Shown here: one piece after another, positions 9,525 through 18,129 of the stretch
Layout of the letters: each line of letters begins with the position of its first letter
Position numbering within the stretch: the first letter of the stretch is position 1
NCBI RefSeq assembly: GCF_050587525.1
Contig: NZ_JBOBFT010000013.1
Location: 62,001 to 126,000, forward strand
DNA from: Plantibacter sp050587525
GTDB lineage: Bacteria; Actinomycetota; Actinomycetes; Actinomycetales; Microbacteriaceae
Reading direction: 5' to 3'
Length of the DNA stretch: 64,000 nt
Notes under the pieces: model-generated
The model's input: only the letters and a program-made list of their open reading frames with translations
Databases searched by the model: none
Told to the model about the DNA's origin: nothing
Position numbers and translations under genes: made by a program

Positions 9525-10519
9525 CGACGCCGACGGACGCGTTGCTCGCGAGCCGACCGGTCGTGCACATCCTGCACGAGAACGCGGACTGGATCCCGCC
9601 CCTCGCAGCCGCACTCGAAGCTGAGGGCGTTCCGTACCGCGAGTGGCCGCTCACCGGCGGGTCGCTCGACCTCACGGGAGCACCGCCCGACGGCGTGTTC
9701 TGGTCGCGGTTCAGCGCGTCGTCGCATACCCGCGGGAACGCATCCGCCAAGGAGTTCACGAGGGCGACCCTCCGCTGGCTCGAAGCCCACGGTCGTCGTG
9801 TCGTGGGCGGCAGCGGGGTGCTCGAATTCGAAGTCAGCAAGGTCGCCCAGCATCTGGCCCTCGCCGGAGCCGGCTTCGACGTTCCGAAGACGATCGCGGT
9901 CTTCGGACGCGACGGGCTGCGCGAACGCGCGAGAGAACTCACGGCGCCGTTCATCACGAAGCACAACCAGGGCGGCAAAGGACTCGGCGTCCGGCGATTC
10001 GACAGCCACGACGACTTCGACGCCTACGTGGTCGGCGACGACTTCGAGGAGCCGATCGACGGGATCACCCTGCTCCAGGAGTACCTGCAGGCGAGGGAAC
10101 CGTTCATCACCCGGGCAGAGTTCGTCGGCGGACGCTTCCTCTACGCCGTCCGCGTCGACACCTCCTCCGGCAGTTTCGAGCTGTGCCCGGCCGAGGCGTG
10201 CGCGGTCCCGAGCGCGACCACGAGCGGGGCCGCCGTCGAACCCGTCGAACCGGCACCGCTCTTCACGCGGCGACTCGACATCGATGGGACGCATCCCCTC
10301 ATCGTCCGGTTGGAGACGTTCCTCGCCGACCACGGCATCGAGATCGCCGGAATCGAATTCATCGAGACTGTCGACGACCGGATCGTGCCCTACGACGTCA
10401 ACACGAACACGAACTACAACCCTGACGTCGAGGCGGACCGCGACGCATCCGGCGCCGTCGCCGTCGCACGGTTCCTCGGAGCCGAGCTCGAACGCAGGTA
10501 CGCGGTCACGCCTGCGTGA
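9521..10519 (+). CDS. ATP-grasp domain protein (RimK-like ligase fold)
   Basis: A 332-residue ATP-grasp enzyme. The N-terminal part (to about residue 110) is a pre-ATP-grasp domain. A helix-rich ATP-binding segment follows, with FITKHNQGGKGLGV supplying the nucleotide-binding lysines and glycine-rich loop, and LLQEYLQ as hinge. The C-terminal GIEFIE and PYDVNTNTNYNP segments carry the acidic and asparagine residues that ligate magnesium. ATP-grasp enzymes join a carboxylate to an amine or thiol through an acyl-phosphate. It is the last gene of the importer/monooxygenase operon (ATGA overlap) and its 3' end overlaps the convergent metY-like gene by 14 bases. Its substrate is unknown and an ATP-grasp ligase is an unexpected partner for LLM monooxygenases. 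Confidence 0.8.
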   Translation: MTTPTDALLASRPVVHILHENADWIPPLAAALEAEGVPYREWPLTGGSLDLTGAPPDGVFWSRFSASSHTRGNASAKEFTRATLRWLEAHGRRVVGGSGVLEFEVSKVAQHLALAGAGFDVPKTIAVFGRDGLRERARELTAPFITKHNQGGKGLGVRRFDSHDDFDAYVVGDDFEEPIDGITLLQEYLQAREPFITRAEFVGGRFLYAVRVDTSSGSFELCPAEACAVPSATTSGAAVEPVEPAPLFTRRLDIDGTHPLIVRLETFLADHGIEIAGIEFIETVDDRIVPYDVNTNTNYNPDVEADRDASGAVAVARFLGAELERRYAVTPA

Positions 10520-11948
10520 ACGCCTGTTGACCGACCCCCGTGGCGACGCGGGCGTCCCCGAGGACGCGACCCACGGCATCGAGCCCGCCCCGGAGGTCGG
10601 ACAGCAGGTCGTCGAGCGATTCGATGCCGACCGACAGACGCACGAGCCCGTCGTGGATCCGCAGTCGGCGCCGTTCCTCCGGGCCGAACGACAGATGCGT
10701 CGTGGTCGCCGGGTGCAGGACCATCGAGCGGGTGTCGCCGATGTTCGTCATGCGGGAGAACACGCGGAGTCCGTCGATGAACGCACGCGCCCCCTCCTGT
10801 CCGCCACGGACGGTGACGGCGAACACCGAGCCCGTCCGGCCCCCGTACACCCGCTCGGCCACCTCGGCGAGCGGATGCCCCGGCAGCCCCGCGTAATCGA
10901 CGTGCTCGACCTCCGGCTGCTCGGCGAGCCACAGGGCGACGGCGCGAGCATTGTCCACGTGGCGCTCCATCCGCAGGGACAGCGTCTCGACGCCCTGCTG
11001 CAGGAGGAAGCCGTTGAACGGTGAGAGCGCCGGGCCGAAGTCGTTGACTGCCGTGACCCTCAGGTAGCGCTCGAAGGCGTGCTCGACGCCGAACGCGTCG
11101 AGGAACGAGGGCGCGCCCGGCGCCTGCGAATCGGTCAGGAGCGGGTACCGGCGATCCGTCGCCCGCCAGTCGAACGTGCCGCCGTCGACGATCGCGCCGG
11201 AGATGACGGCCCCGTGCCCCGACAGGAACTTCGTGGACGAGTGCACCACGATGTTCGCGCCGTCCTCGATCGGGCGGGTGAGGTACGGGGTGGCGACCGT
11301 GTTGTCGATCACGAGCGGGATGCCGTGACTCGCCGTGATCCCGGCGACGAACGCGACATCGACGACATCGTTCCTGGGATTCGGGATCGTCTCGGTGAAC
11401 ACGGCCTTCGTCTCCGGCCGGATCGCGGCCTCCCACTCCGTTTCGTCGTACGGGTCTCGGACGTAGTCGACCGTGATGCCGAGGCGCGCGAACGCACGGC
11501 TGAAGAGGATGCGTGTCCCGCTGTAGATGCTCGCCGTCGAGACGAACCGGTCCCCCGACTCCAGGAGGCCGAGCAGCACGGCACTGATCGCCGCCTGTCC
11601 AGAACCGACGACGATCGCCCCTGTGCCCCCTTCCAACGACGCGATGCGGCGCTCGGCGACCTCGTTCGTCGGATTCCGATGCCGCGAGTACAGCTGGCCG
11701 TCCTCCGCACCGGAGAATCGGGCGGCGGTGTGGTCGAACGAGTCGAAGCGGAAGGCGTTGCTGAGGTAGACGGGCGTGATCCTCGCCCCGTGCGACGCGT
11801 CCTCACGTTCTCCCGCGTGCACCTGCCTGGTTTCGAAGCCGAAGCCGTCCCAGTCGTCCGTCGGCGCTGCGACCGTCGACGTCGACGTCGTCTCCGTCGC
11901 GGTCCCGGTCTCAGTTCCGGTCTCCGTCGCCGTCTCGATCCCAGTCAT
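10506..11948 (-). CDS. metY: O-acetylhomoserine sulfhydrylase / aminocarboxypropyltransferase
   Basis: A 480-residue PLP enzyme of the Cys/Met metabolism family. It matches MetY in RQVHAGE, PVYLSNAFRFDSFDHTAARF, YSRHRNPTNEVAERRIASLEGG, VIDNTVATPYL and the PLP-lysine motif HSSTKFLSGHG. MetY makes homocysteine from O-acetylhomoserine and sulfide, assimilating released sulfur. The ATG at 11948 is taken as start; a GTG seven codons upstream is possible. The first 30 or so residues are a threonine/glutamate-rich repeat with no homology to the enzyme core. The gene converges on the monooxygenase operon, which supports a sulfur-scavenging role for that operon. Confidence 0.9.
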   Translation of the reverse strand: MTGIETATETGTETGTATETTSTSTVAAPTDDWDGFGFETRQVHAGEREDASHGARITPVYLSNAFRFDSFDHTAARFSGAEDGQLYSRHRNPTNEVAERRIASLEGGTGAIVVGSGQAAISAVLLGLLESGDRFVSTASIYSGTRILFSRAFARLGITVDYVRDPYDETEWEAAIRPETKAVFTETIPNPRNDVVDVAFVAGITASHGIPLVIDNTVATPYLTRPIEDGANIVVHSSTKFLSGHGAVISGAIVDGGTFDWRATDRRYPLLTDSQAPGAPSFLDAFGVEHAFERYLRVTAVNDFGPALSPFNGFLLQQGVETLSLRMERHVDNARAVALWLAEQPEVEHVDYAGLPGHPLAEVAERVYGGRTGSVFAVTVRGGQEGARAFIDGLRVFSRMTNIGDTRSMVLHPATTTHLSFGPEERRRLRIHDGLVRLSVGIESLDDLLSDLRGGLDAVGRVLGDARVATGVGQQAFTQA

Positions 11949-12088
11949 GCCACCCACCCGTTCCCGCACCGCTCGGTGCTGTGATTCGTCAGCGTAGGCG
12001 GTGCGATTCTCCGGCGCGACGAGCGCGCGTAGCGTGAGGACATGTTGCCTGTAGAACAGGTGTCGGTCGGGTGTGCTTCACTGGCTGC

Positions 12089-12748
12089 ATGGTCAAGAAG
12101 CCCGCGACGATCGCCCCCAGACTCGACACGATCCGCCTGCAGGACCTGCTGGAAGGCGATCCGGACACGCTCGAAGCACACGAGCGGTACGAGGGCTACC
12201 GCTTCGACGATGCGGACCTCAGCCATCGCGATCTCGCCGGCACGACCTTCACCGAGTGCGAACTCGTCAACGTGACCGCGCACGAAACAGAACTGCGTGC
12301 GTCGGGCTTCGTCGAAACGGTCTTCGATCGGCTGAACGCACCCATCTTCCCGGCACCTCGGTCACGGTTCCGCGACGTGGTCATCGATCAGTCCCGCCTC
12401 GGTTCCGCGGAACTGTACGAAGCGGACTGGCAGTCGGTCCACATCCGCAACTCGAAGCTCGGCTACGTGAACCTGCGCGGCGCGAAACTCCAGGACGTGC
12501 TCTTCACGGACTGCACGATCGACGAACTCGACCTCGGCGGGGCGACCGCGAACCGGGTCGCGTTCATCGGAACGGAGGTCAACAGCCTCGACCTCACCCG
12601 AGCGACGCTCACGCACACGGATCTGCGCGGCCTCGAGCTCCGCAGGCTGACCGGGCTCGAGGGCCTGAAGGGTGCGACCATCACCGAGTACCAGGTCGCA
12701 GAGCTCGCGCCGCTCTTCGCCGCCCACTTCGGCGTCGTCGTCGCCTAG
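12089..12748 (+). CDS. Pentapeptide-repeat protein
   Basis: A 219-residue protein. From about residue 35 it is built of consecutive pentapeptide units (A/C-D/N-L/F-x-x type), for example DLSHRDLAGTTFTECELVNV, RGAKLQDVLFTDC and DLTRATLTHTDLRGLELRRL. Such repeats fold as a right-handed quadrilateral beta-helix. The cellular role is not predictable; some members protect DNA gyrase, but this one has no diagnostic features of the Qnr group. The ATG at 12089 is chosen; a GTG at 12071 is also in frame. It is flanked by divergent metY and by a convergent ABC exporter with a strong palindrome between. Confidence 0.8.
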   Translation: MVKKPATIAPRLDTIRLQDLLEGDPDTLEAHERYEGYRFDDADLSHRDLAGTTFTECELVNVTAHETELRASGFVETVFDRLNAPIFPAPRSRFRDVVIDQSRLGSAELYEADWQSVHIRNSKLGYVNLRGAKLQDVLFTDCTIDELDLGGATANRVAFIGTEVNSLDLTRATLTHTDLRGLELRRLTGLEGLKGATITEYQVAELAPLFAAHFGVVVA

Positions 12749-12779
12749 CGCTCGCCCCCTCGCGCTCGCCCCTGCAGCT

Positions 12780-12834
12780 GAGGTGAGGCTTCCGGTCGTC
12801 CAGAGCGCTCAGGAACGACCGGAAGCCTCACCTC
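12780..12834. repeat. Long palindrome with perfect 20-bp arms, copy 1 of a dispersed family
   Basis: The arms at 12780-12799 (GAGGTGAGGCTTCCGGTCGT) and 12815-12834 are perfect reverse complements around a 15-base loop. It sits between convergent genes and could act as a bidirectional transcription terminator, although there is no T run. The same stem core occurs again at 48297-48361, so this is a dispersed repeated element and not a unique terminator. Confidence 0.85.
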
Positions 12835-12839
12835 GGCGT

Positions 12840-14891
12840 TCAGGTGGCCGGAACGTGCTCCGTCTCGGGCTCAGGCTCCTCAGCACCGCCGAGGAACTGC
12901 GCCTGGTAGAGCGTGTAGTACGCGCCGCGCTTCGCGAGCAACGCCTCGTGGTTGCCCTGTTCGACGATGCGCCCGGCCTCCATCACGAGGATCATGTGCG
13001 CGTCACGGATCGTCGACAGGCGATGCGCGATCACGAACGAGGTGCGATCCGTGCGGAGCGCAGCCATCGCCTGCTGCACGAGCAGCTCGGTCCGGGTGTC
13101 GACCGATGACGTCGCCTCGTCGAGGATGAGGAGCGACGGGTTCGCGATGAACGCGCGAGCGATCGTGATGAGCTGCCGCTCACCGGACGAGACGCTGCCG
13201 CCGTCCGCGTCGAGGACCGTGTCGTAGCCGTCCGGCAACTGGCGCACGAAGCGGTCGACCATCGTCGCCTGGGCCGCGGCGACGACCTCCTCGTCGGTGG
13301 CGTCGAGCCGTCCATAGCGGATGTTCTCGCGGATCGTGCCCTCGAAGAGCCAGGCGTCCTGCAGGACCATGCCCACCTGGGATCGCAGTTCGGCACGCGA
13401 GAGCGCCGTGACGTCGACGCCGTCGAGGAGGATCCGACCGCCCGTGAGCTCGTAGAACCGCATGACGAGGTTGACGAGCGTCGTCTTGCCCGCACCGGTC
13501 GGACCGACGATCGCGACCGTCTGCCCCGGCTGGGCCGAGAACGACAAGTCCTCGATGAGCGGGGTCTCCGGCGCGTAGCTGAACGACACGTGCTCGAACT
13601 CCACGTGACCGTCCGGACGCTCCGGCAGGTGCTCCGTGACGTCATCCGCCTCCTGCTCCTCTGCATCCAGCAGCTCGAACGTCCGCTCGGCCGATGCGAC
13701 GCCGGACTGCAGCATGTTGGCGAGGCTCGCCATCTCACTGATCGGCTGCGAGAACTCCCGCGAGTACTGGATGAACGCAGTCGCGTCGCCGAGGGTCATC
13801 TGCCCACTCGCGACCCGCAGACCGCCGACGACGGCGATCATCACGTACGAGAGGTAGGACACGAAGGTCATGGCCGGCATGATCATGCCGGACACGAACT
13901 GCGCACCGAACGAGGCCGAGTACAGCTTCTCGTTCCGCTCGTCGAACTCGGCGAGCATCTCCTTGTCCCGACCGAACGCGCGCACGATCTCCTGCCCGGA
14001 GAACGTCTCCTCGATGTGCCCGTTGAGCGTTCCGGTGTTCTTCCACTGGGCGGCGAACAGCTTCTGCGAACGCACGCCGATCACGCCGGCGATGAGCGCG
14101 GACAGCGGCAGGGCGATGAGTGCGATGATCGCGAGCTGCCACGACACGATGAACATCATGATCGTGATGCCGACGACCGTCAGCAACGACTGCACGAGCT
14201 GCGAGAACGCCTGCTGGAGGGCCGCCTGGATGTTGTCGACGTCGTTCGTCACGCGGGACATGAGATCGCCGCGCTGACGGGTGTCGAAGTAGCTGAGCGG
14301 CAGCCGGTTGAGCTTCGTCTCGATGTCCTGCCGCAGCCGGTACACGACTCGCATGACGAGCTGGTTGAGCACGTAGCCCTGCGCCCACATGAGCACGGAC
14401 GCGACCGTGTACATCACGAGCACGGTCAGGATGAGCATGCCGAGCCTCGCGAAGTCGATGCCCTGGCCGGGGACGATCGTCGTGCCCTGGAGCATGTCCG
14501 CGAACTGGTCGTTGCCGGCGGCACGAGCCTGGTCGATGACCTGCTGCAGCGTCTGGCCGGACGGCAGCTGCGAGCCGAGGACGCCGTTGAAGATGACGTC
14601 CATCGCCTGCCCGAGGACCTTCGGCGCGATCACCGTGAGGATGACCGACACGATGACGAGCGCGACGACGAGCGAGAACTTCGCCCGTTCCGGTTTCAGG
14701 AGTCCGATGAGGCGCTTCGCGGAGGGCCAGAAGTGCTGTGCCTTCTTCGCCGGCGCTTCGCCGAACATGCCGCCGTCGGCCTCCGTGGGGACGTATTCGT
14801 CCTCGAGGAGCGCCGCCTCGTCATCGACGAGCGGGCTCTCATCGGTCACGACTGCGGACTTCTCCGCTCGTTTCCTGTCACGTCTGGCCAT
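12840..14891 (-). CDS. Heterodimeric ABC exporter subunit (membrane domain plus ATPase), long subunit
   Basis: A 683-residue type IV (MsbA/LmrA-like) half transporter. It has a charged cytoplasmic N-terminus of about 85 residues, six transmembrane helices, then an ATPase domain with Walker A GPTGAGKTT, Walker B LLILDEATSSVD and switch IAHRL. Its signature reads VSSGERQL instead of LSGGQ, so it is degenerate, while its catalytic Walker B glutamate is intact. The partner gene ends in an ATGA overlap at 14888-14891. In heterodimeric exporters a degenerate signature in one subunit pairs with a degenerate Walker B in the other, exactly as seen here. It probably exports drugs or lipophilic compounds; the substrate is unknown. 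Confidence 0.9.
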   Translation of the reverse strand: MARRDRKRAEKSAVVTDESPLVDDEAALLEDEYVPTEADGGMFGEAPAKKAQHFWPSAKRLIGLLKPERAKFSLVVALVIVSVILTVIAPKVLGQAMDVIFNGVLGSQLPSGQTLQQVIDQARAAGNDQFADMLQGTTIVPGQGIDFARLGMLILTVLVMYTVASVLMWAQGYVLNQLVMRVVYRLRQDIETKLNRLPLSYFDTRQRGDLMSRVTNDVDNIQAALQQAFSQLVQSLLTVVGITIMMFIVSWQLAIIALIALPLSALIAGVIGVRSQKLFAAQWKNTGTLNGHIEETFSGQEIVRAFGRDKEMLAEFDERNEKLYSASFGAQFVSGMIMPAMTFVSYLSYVMIAVVGGLRVASGQMTLGDATAFIQYSREFSQPISEMASLANMLQSGVASAERTFELLDAEEQEADDVTEHLPERPDGHVEFEHVSFSYAPETPLIEDLSFSAQPGQTVAIVGPTGAGKTTLVNLVMRFYELTGGRILLDGVDVTALSRAELRSQVGMVLQDAWLFEGTIRENIRYGRLDATDEEVVAAAQATMVDRFVRQLPDGYDTVLDADGGSVSSGERQLITIARAFIANPSLLILDEATSSVDTRTELLVQQAMAALRTDRTSFVIAHRLSTIRDAHMILVMEAGRIVEQGNHEALLAKRGAYYTLYQAQFLGGAEEPEPETEHVPAT

Positions 14892-16627
14892 CAGGCCACC
14901 TCCTCCACGCTCAGCTGCGATTCGACGATCTGCCGATACGTGTCGTTCTGTTCCACGAGTTCCTCGTGGGTGCCGCGACCGACGATGACGCCGTCGTCGA
15001 GCACGATGATCTGATCCGCGTCCGTGATGGTCGAGACGCGCTGGGCCACGATGATGACCGTCGCTCCGGCCGTCGCCTCGCCGAGCGCCTCGCGCAGGCG
15101 CGCATCGGTTGACACGTCGAGGGCGGAGAACGAGTCGTCGAAGAGGTACACCCGAGGGGTGCTGACGAGCGCCCTCGCGATGCAGAGGCGCTGGCGCTGG
15201 CCGCCGGAGACGTTGGTGCCGCCCTGGGCGATCGGCGAGTCGAGTCCCTTCGCCTTCTCACGGACGAAGTCCTCACCCTGCGCCACTCGGAGCGCGTGCC
15301 ACAGTTCCTCGTCCGTCGCGTCCGCCCGCCCGAAGCGGAGGTTGGACGCGATCGTCCCGGAGAACAGGTACGGCTTCTGCGAGACGAGCCCGACGACGCT
15401 CGAGACCTGCGCGCGCGTGAGCTGCTGGACGGGCACGCCGTCGATGAGCACCTCGCCGGCCTGCGGGTCGTAGAGCCGGGGGATGAGATTCACGAGCGAG
15501 GTCTTGCCGGACCCCGTCGAACCGACGATCGCCGTGGTCTTGCCCGGTTCGGCGACGAAGCTCAGGCCGTCGAGCACGGGACGCTCCGCACCCGGGTACC
15601 CGAAGCGCACGTCACGGAACTCGACCCGCCCCCGGGTCGGGGTGTCGACGGTCGGCTCCGAGGTGACCGCCTGGCTCGACTCGGTCGAGAGGACCTCGTC
15701 GATGCGCTCGGCGCACACGACGGCGCGCGGGATCATCATGACCATGAACACGCCCATCATGACCGCCATGAGGATCTGCAACAGGTACTGGAGGAAGGCA
15801 GTGAGCGATCCGACCTGCATCTCCCCCAGATCCACTCGGTGGCCACCGAACCAGAGGACGGCGGCGGTCGCGAGGTGGAGGACCATCATGATCACCGGGA
15901 ACATGAGCACGAAGATGTTGCCGACCCGAACCGAGACGCGGGTGAGCGCCTCGTTGGCGGTGCGGTAGCGCTCGGACTCGAACGGCTCGCGGACGAAGGC
16001 ACGGACGACCCGGATGCCGACGATCTGCTCACGCAGAACGCTGTTGATGCCGTCGATGCGGTCCTGCATCTGCCGGAAGAGCGGCATCAGCAGGTACACC
16101 ATGAAGCCGACGACGATGAAGAGGACGGGCACGGAGACCCACACGAGCCAGGAGAGCCCCGCGTCCTCGCGGAGCGCCATGATGATGCCTCCGATGCACA
16201 TGATCGGCGTCGAGACCATGAAGTTGAGGGTCATGAGCACGAGCATCTGCACCTGCTGCACGTCGTTCGTGCCGCGCGTGATGAGCGTCGCCGTGCCGAA
16301 GTGGCCGAGTTCGAGGGCGCTCAGCGAGTCCACCTTGCGGTAGACCTCGCGGCGCAGGTCGCGGCCGACCGCCATCGCGGTCCTGGCGCCGAAGTACACG
16401 CCGCCGATCGCCGCGATCACCTGCACGAGGCAGACGGTGAGCATCATCATGCCCGTCGACCAGATGAAGTCGCTGTCGCCGGTGGCGACGCCCTTGTCGA
16501 TGATCTGGGCGTTGAGGCTCGGCAGGTAGAGCGCCGCGATCGTGGCGATGAGTTGGAGGACGAACACGGCGACGATCCACGACGTGTACGGTTTCGCATG
16601 TTTGAGTGCGAGCTGGACGAGAACCAC
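14891..16627 (-). CDS. Heterodimeric ABC exporter subunit, short subunit with degenerate Walker B
   Basis: A 578-residue half transporter with six transmembrane helices and an ATPase domain. Walker A is GSTGSGKTS and the signature is the canonical NVSGGQRQR. Walker B reads VYLFDDSFSALD, with aspartate replacing the catalytic glutamate. That is the classic mark of the non-hydrolysing site of heterodimeric exporters such as TM287/288 and BmrCD. It is the first gene of the two-gene operon. The 340-base upstream region contains two perfect palindromes that are candidate operators. SoxR is encoded next door on the same strand. Confidence 0.9.
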   Translation of the reverse strand: MVLVQLALKHAKPYTSWIVAVFVLQLIATIAALYLPSLNAQIIDKGVATGDSDFIWSTGMMMLTVCLVQVIAAIGGVYFGARTAMAVGRDLRREVYRKVDSLSALELGHFGTATLITRGTNDVQQVQMLVLMTLNFMVSTPIMCIGGIIMALREDAGLSWLVWVSVPVLFIVVGFMVYLLMPLFRQMQDRIDGINSVLREQIVGIRVVRAFVREPFESERYRTANEALTRVSVRVGNIFVLMFPVIMMVLHLATAAVLWFGGHRVDLGEMQVGSLTAFLQYLLQILMAVMMGVFMVMMIPRAVVCAERIDEVLSTESSQAVTSEPTVDTPTRGRVEFRDVRFGYPGAERPVLDGLSFVAEPGKTTAIVGSTGSGKTSLVNLIPRLYDPQAGEVLIDGVPVQQLTRAQVSSVVGLVSQKPYLFSGTIASNLRFGRADATDEELWHALRVAQGEDFVREKAKGLDSPIAQGGTNVSGGQRQRLCIARALVSTPRVYLFDDSFSALDVSTDARLREALGEATAGATVIIVAQRVSTITDADQIIVLDDGVIVGRGTHEELVEQNDTYRQIVESQLSVEEVA

Positions 16628-16967
16628 GGGAGTTCCTCACGGTGCTGGTGCGGTCGCCGACAGACGGCCGCGGATGGGAGATGACGCGGGAATCCCTGGG
16701 ATTCCGACGGGTGGACTCGGTGGAGGAACGAGTCCGGTGCGCTCCAGGAGCGGTGTCGCTTCGGGACACACGGCGCAGGACCGTGGACAGCGACTGAGGA
16801 GGCTCACGGCGGTGAAGCGCCGGAGCGATCGGCGGATGCGATTGGCAGGGTGCGGGTCGCGGCAGTGCGAACTATGAGAAGAGCATCCGAAAACTATCCC
16901 AGATGCTGCCTGCTCCTGCAATCAACAATTGTCGGTTCAGCTGGTGACCAGCTCATGAACTCGTGGT
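16628..16967. promoter_or_regulatory. Non-coding region upstream of the exporter operon, with two palindromes
   Basis: This 340-base stretch between the soxR stop and the exporter start holds no convincing gene. It contains GGAATCCC-T-GGGATTCC (16689-16705), about 60 bases before the exporter ATG, and AGCTGGT-G-ACCAGCT (16939-16953) just after the soxR stop. The second is flanked by further outer complementarity (GTTCA...TGAAC). The first is well placed to be a repressor site for the exporter; the second could be an operator or a short hairpin. No regulator can be assigned. Confidence 0.5.
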
Positions 16968-17417
16968 CTACAACACTCGGCGTGGACCGCTGCCCTCGTC
17001 GGCGAGGCGGTCGTCGGAGTTTACGACGGCGCACCTCGTCTGGGACAGGCATCCGCAGCCGATGCACCCGTTGAGTTCCTCCTGCATCCGGGTGAGCACC
17101 TCCTGTCGTTTGGCGAGGTGCTCCGCCCACGTGGCAGAGATGTGTTGCCAGTCGGCACGGCTCGGTGGCCGGTCAGCCGGCAGATCGACGAACAGCTCGG
17201 CGACTTCGGAGAGCGCGATGCCGTAGCGGACGGACACCTGCACGAGGGCGATGCGACGCAGCACGTGCCTCGGGAAGAGTCGATTGTTGCCCACGGAACG
17301 AATGGCGGGGATGAGGCCGATCGACTCGTAGTAGCGAACGGTGGACACGGGCACGCCGGCGCGTTTGGCGACCTGCCCGATGGACAGGAGGTCTTCCGGA
17401 CGGTACGGACCGTGCAT
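16968..17417 (-). CDS. soxR: Redox-sensing MerR-family regulator SoxR
   Basis: A 149-residue regulator. The N-terminal winged helix is typical of MerR proteins (LSIGQVAKRAGVPVSTVRYYESIGLI, residues 11-36), and the dimerisation helix follows. Cysteines 118, 121, 123 and 129 form the C-x2-C-x-C-x5-C cluster that binds the [2Fe-2S] centre of SoxR. Oxidation of the cluster by redox-cycling compounds activates transcription from promoters with an overlong spacer. The divergent flavin reductase promoter carries a matching SoxR box at 17493-17512, which is also within the soxR upstream region, so both genes are probable targets. Confidence 0.94.
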   Translation of the reverse strand: MHGPYRPEDLLSIGQVAKRAGVPVSTVRYYESIGLIPAIRSVGNNRLFPRHVLRRIALVQVSVRYGIALSEVAELFVDLPADRPPSRADWQHISATWAEHLAKRQEVLTRMQEELNGCIGCGCLSQTRCAVVNSDDRLADEGSGPRRVL

Positions 17418-17489
17418 CGCTCCACCTCTCCGGCACCCGATTCGGGTGCCGCCTTGCCGATCCCGTTCCGCTGCAGAAACGAGTCAGCG

Positions 17490-17520
17490 TTGATCTCAAG
17501 TTCACTTGAGATGTTAGCGT
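17490..17520 (+). promoter_or_regulatory. SoxR-type promoter and operator of the flavin reductase gene
   Basis: The palindrome ATCTCAAGTTCACTTGAGAT (17493-17512) is nearly identical to the SoxR box known from enterobacteria and streptomycetes (CCTCAAGTT-ACTTGAGG core). It lies inside a promoter with -35 TTGATC (17490-17495) and -10 TAGCGT (17515-17520), separated by 19 bases. That is the overlong spacing required for MerR-family activation. The flavin reductase ATG follows at 17573. Confidence 0.85.
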
Positions 17521-17572
17521 GGAATACGGATGGATCCCCAACGTTGAGGAATCTGCGAGCGAAGGAGACTCC

Positions 17573-18109
17573 ATGACCGACACCGTGTCGCGAAACACTG
17601 CAGCACCCGGCGAAGAACCCACGATCGTCGACCGATTCAAAGCAGCGTTCCGCAACCACCCGGCAGGCGTCGCCGTCGTCACGACGCAGGGTCCCGACGG
17701 CCCCGTCGGGCTCACGGCCTCGAGCGTCGCATCGGTCTCCGCCGACCCGCCCGTCCTCGTCTTCTCGGTCACCACCTCGGCCGGTTCCGCCGGGACCGTG
17801 CTCACCGCGCCGACGTTCGTCGTGAACCTCCTGCGCAGCGAGCACGTCGACATCGCCAAGTCCTTCGCCGTCCACGGCTCCCCGCGGTTCACCCCGGAGC
17901 AGGGCTTCTCGACGAGGCACTCCGGCGAGCCCGTCCTGTCCGGCGCAGCGGTCGCGCTCTGGTGCCGCCCGCTGCAGACCGTCCCGGTCGGCGCTTCGAC
18001 CCTCATCGTCGCCGAGGTCCTCGACGTCGAACTCGGCGAACCCGGCAGCCCCCTCGTGTACCACGACCGCACATTCCACGGCCTCGGCGGGCACACGATC
18101 CTGCCCTGA
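17573..18109 (+). CDS. Flavin reductase family protein (FMN/FAD reductase)
   Basis: A 178-residue protein of the flavin reductase (HpaC-like) fold: HPAGVAVVTTQGPDGPVGLTASSVASVSADPPVLVFSV is the family's N-terminal flavin-binding block. The ATG at 17573 follows GAAGGAG with good spacing; upstream codons run into the SoxR promoter. It reduces FMN with NAD(P)H and can supply FMNH2 to two-component monooxygenases. It is therefore a candidate reductase for the six LLM or acyl-CoA-dehydrogenase-like flavin enzymes in this window, none of which has a reductase in its own operon. Its control by SoxR points to an additional redox-stress role. Confidence 0.88.
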   Translation: MTDTVSRNTAAPGEEPTIVDRFKAAFRNHPAGVAVVTTQGPDGPVGLTASSVASVSADPPVLVFSVTTSAGSAGTVLTAPTFVVNLLRSEHVDIAKSFAVHGSPRFTPEQGFSTRHSGEPVLSGAAVALWCRPLQTVPVGASTLIVAEVLDVELGEPGSPLVYHDRTFHGLGGHTILP

Positions 18110-18129
18110 GCTGAACACGGGCACGCGCT

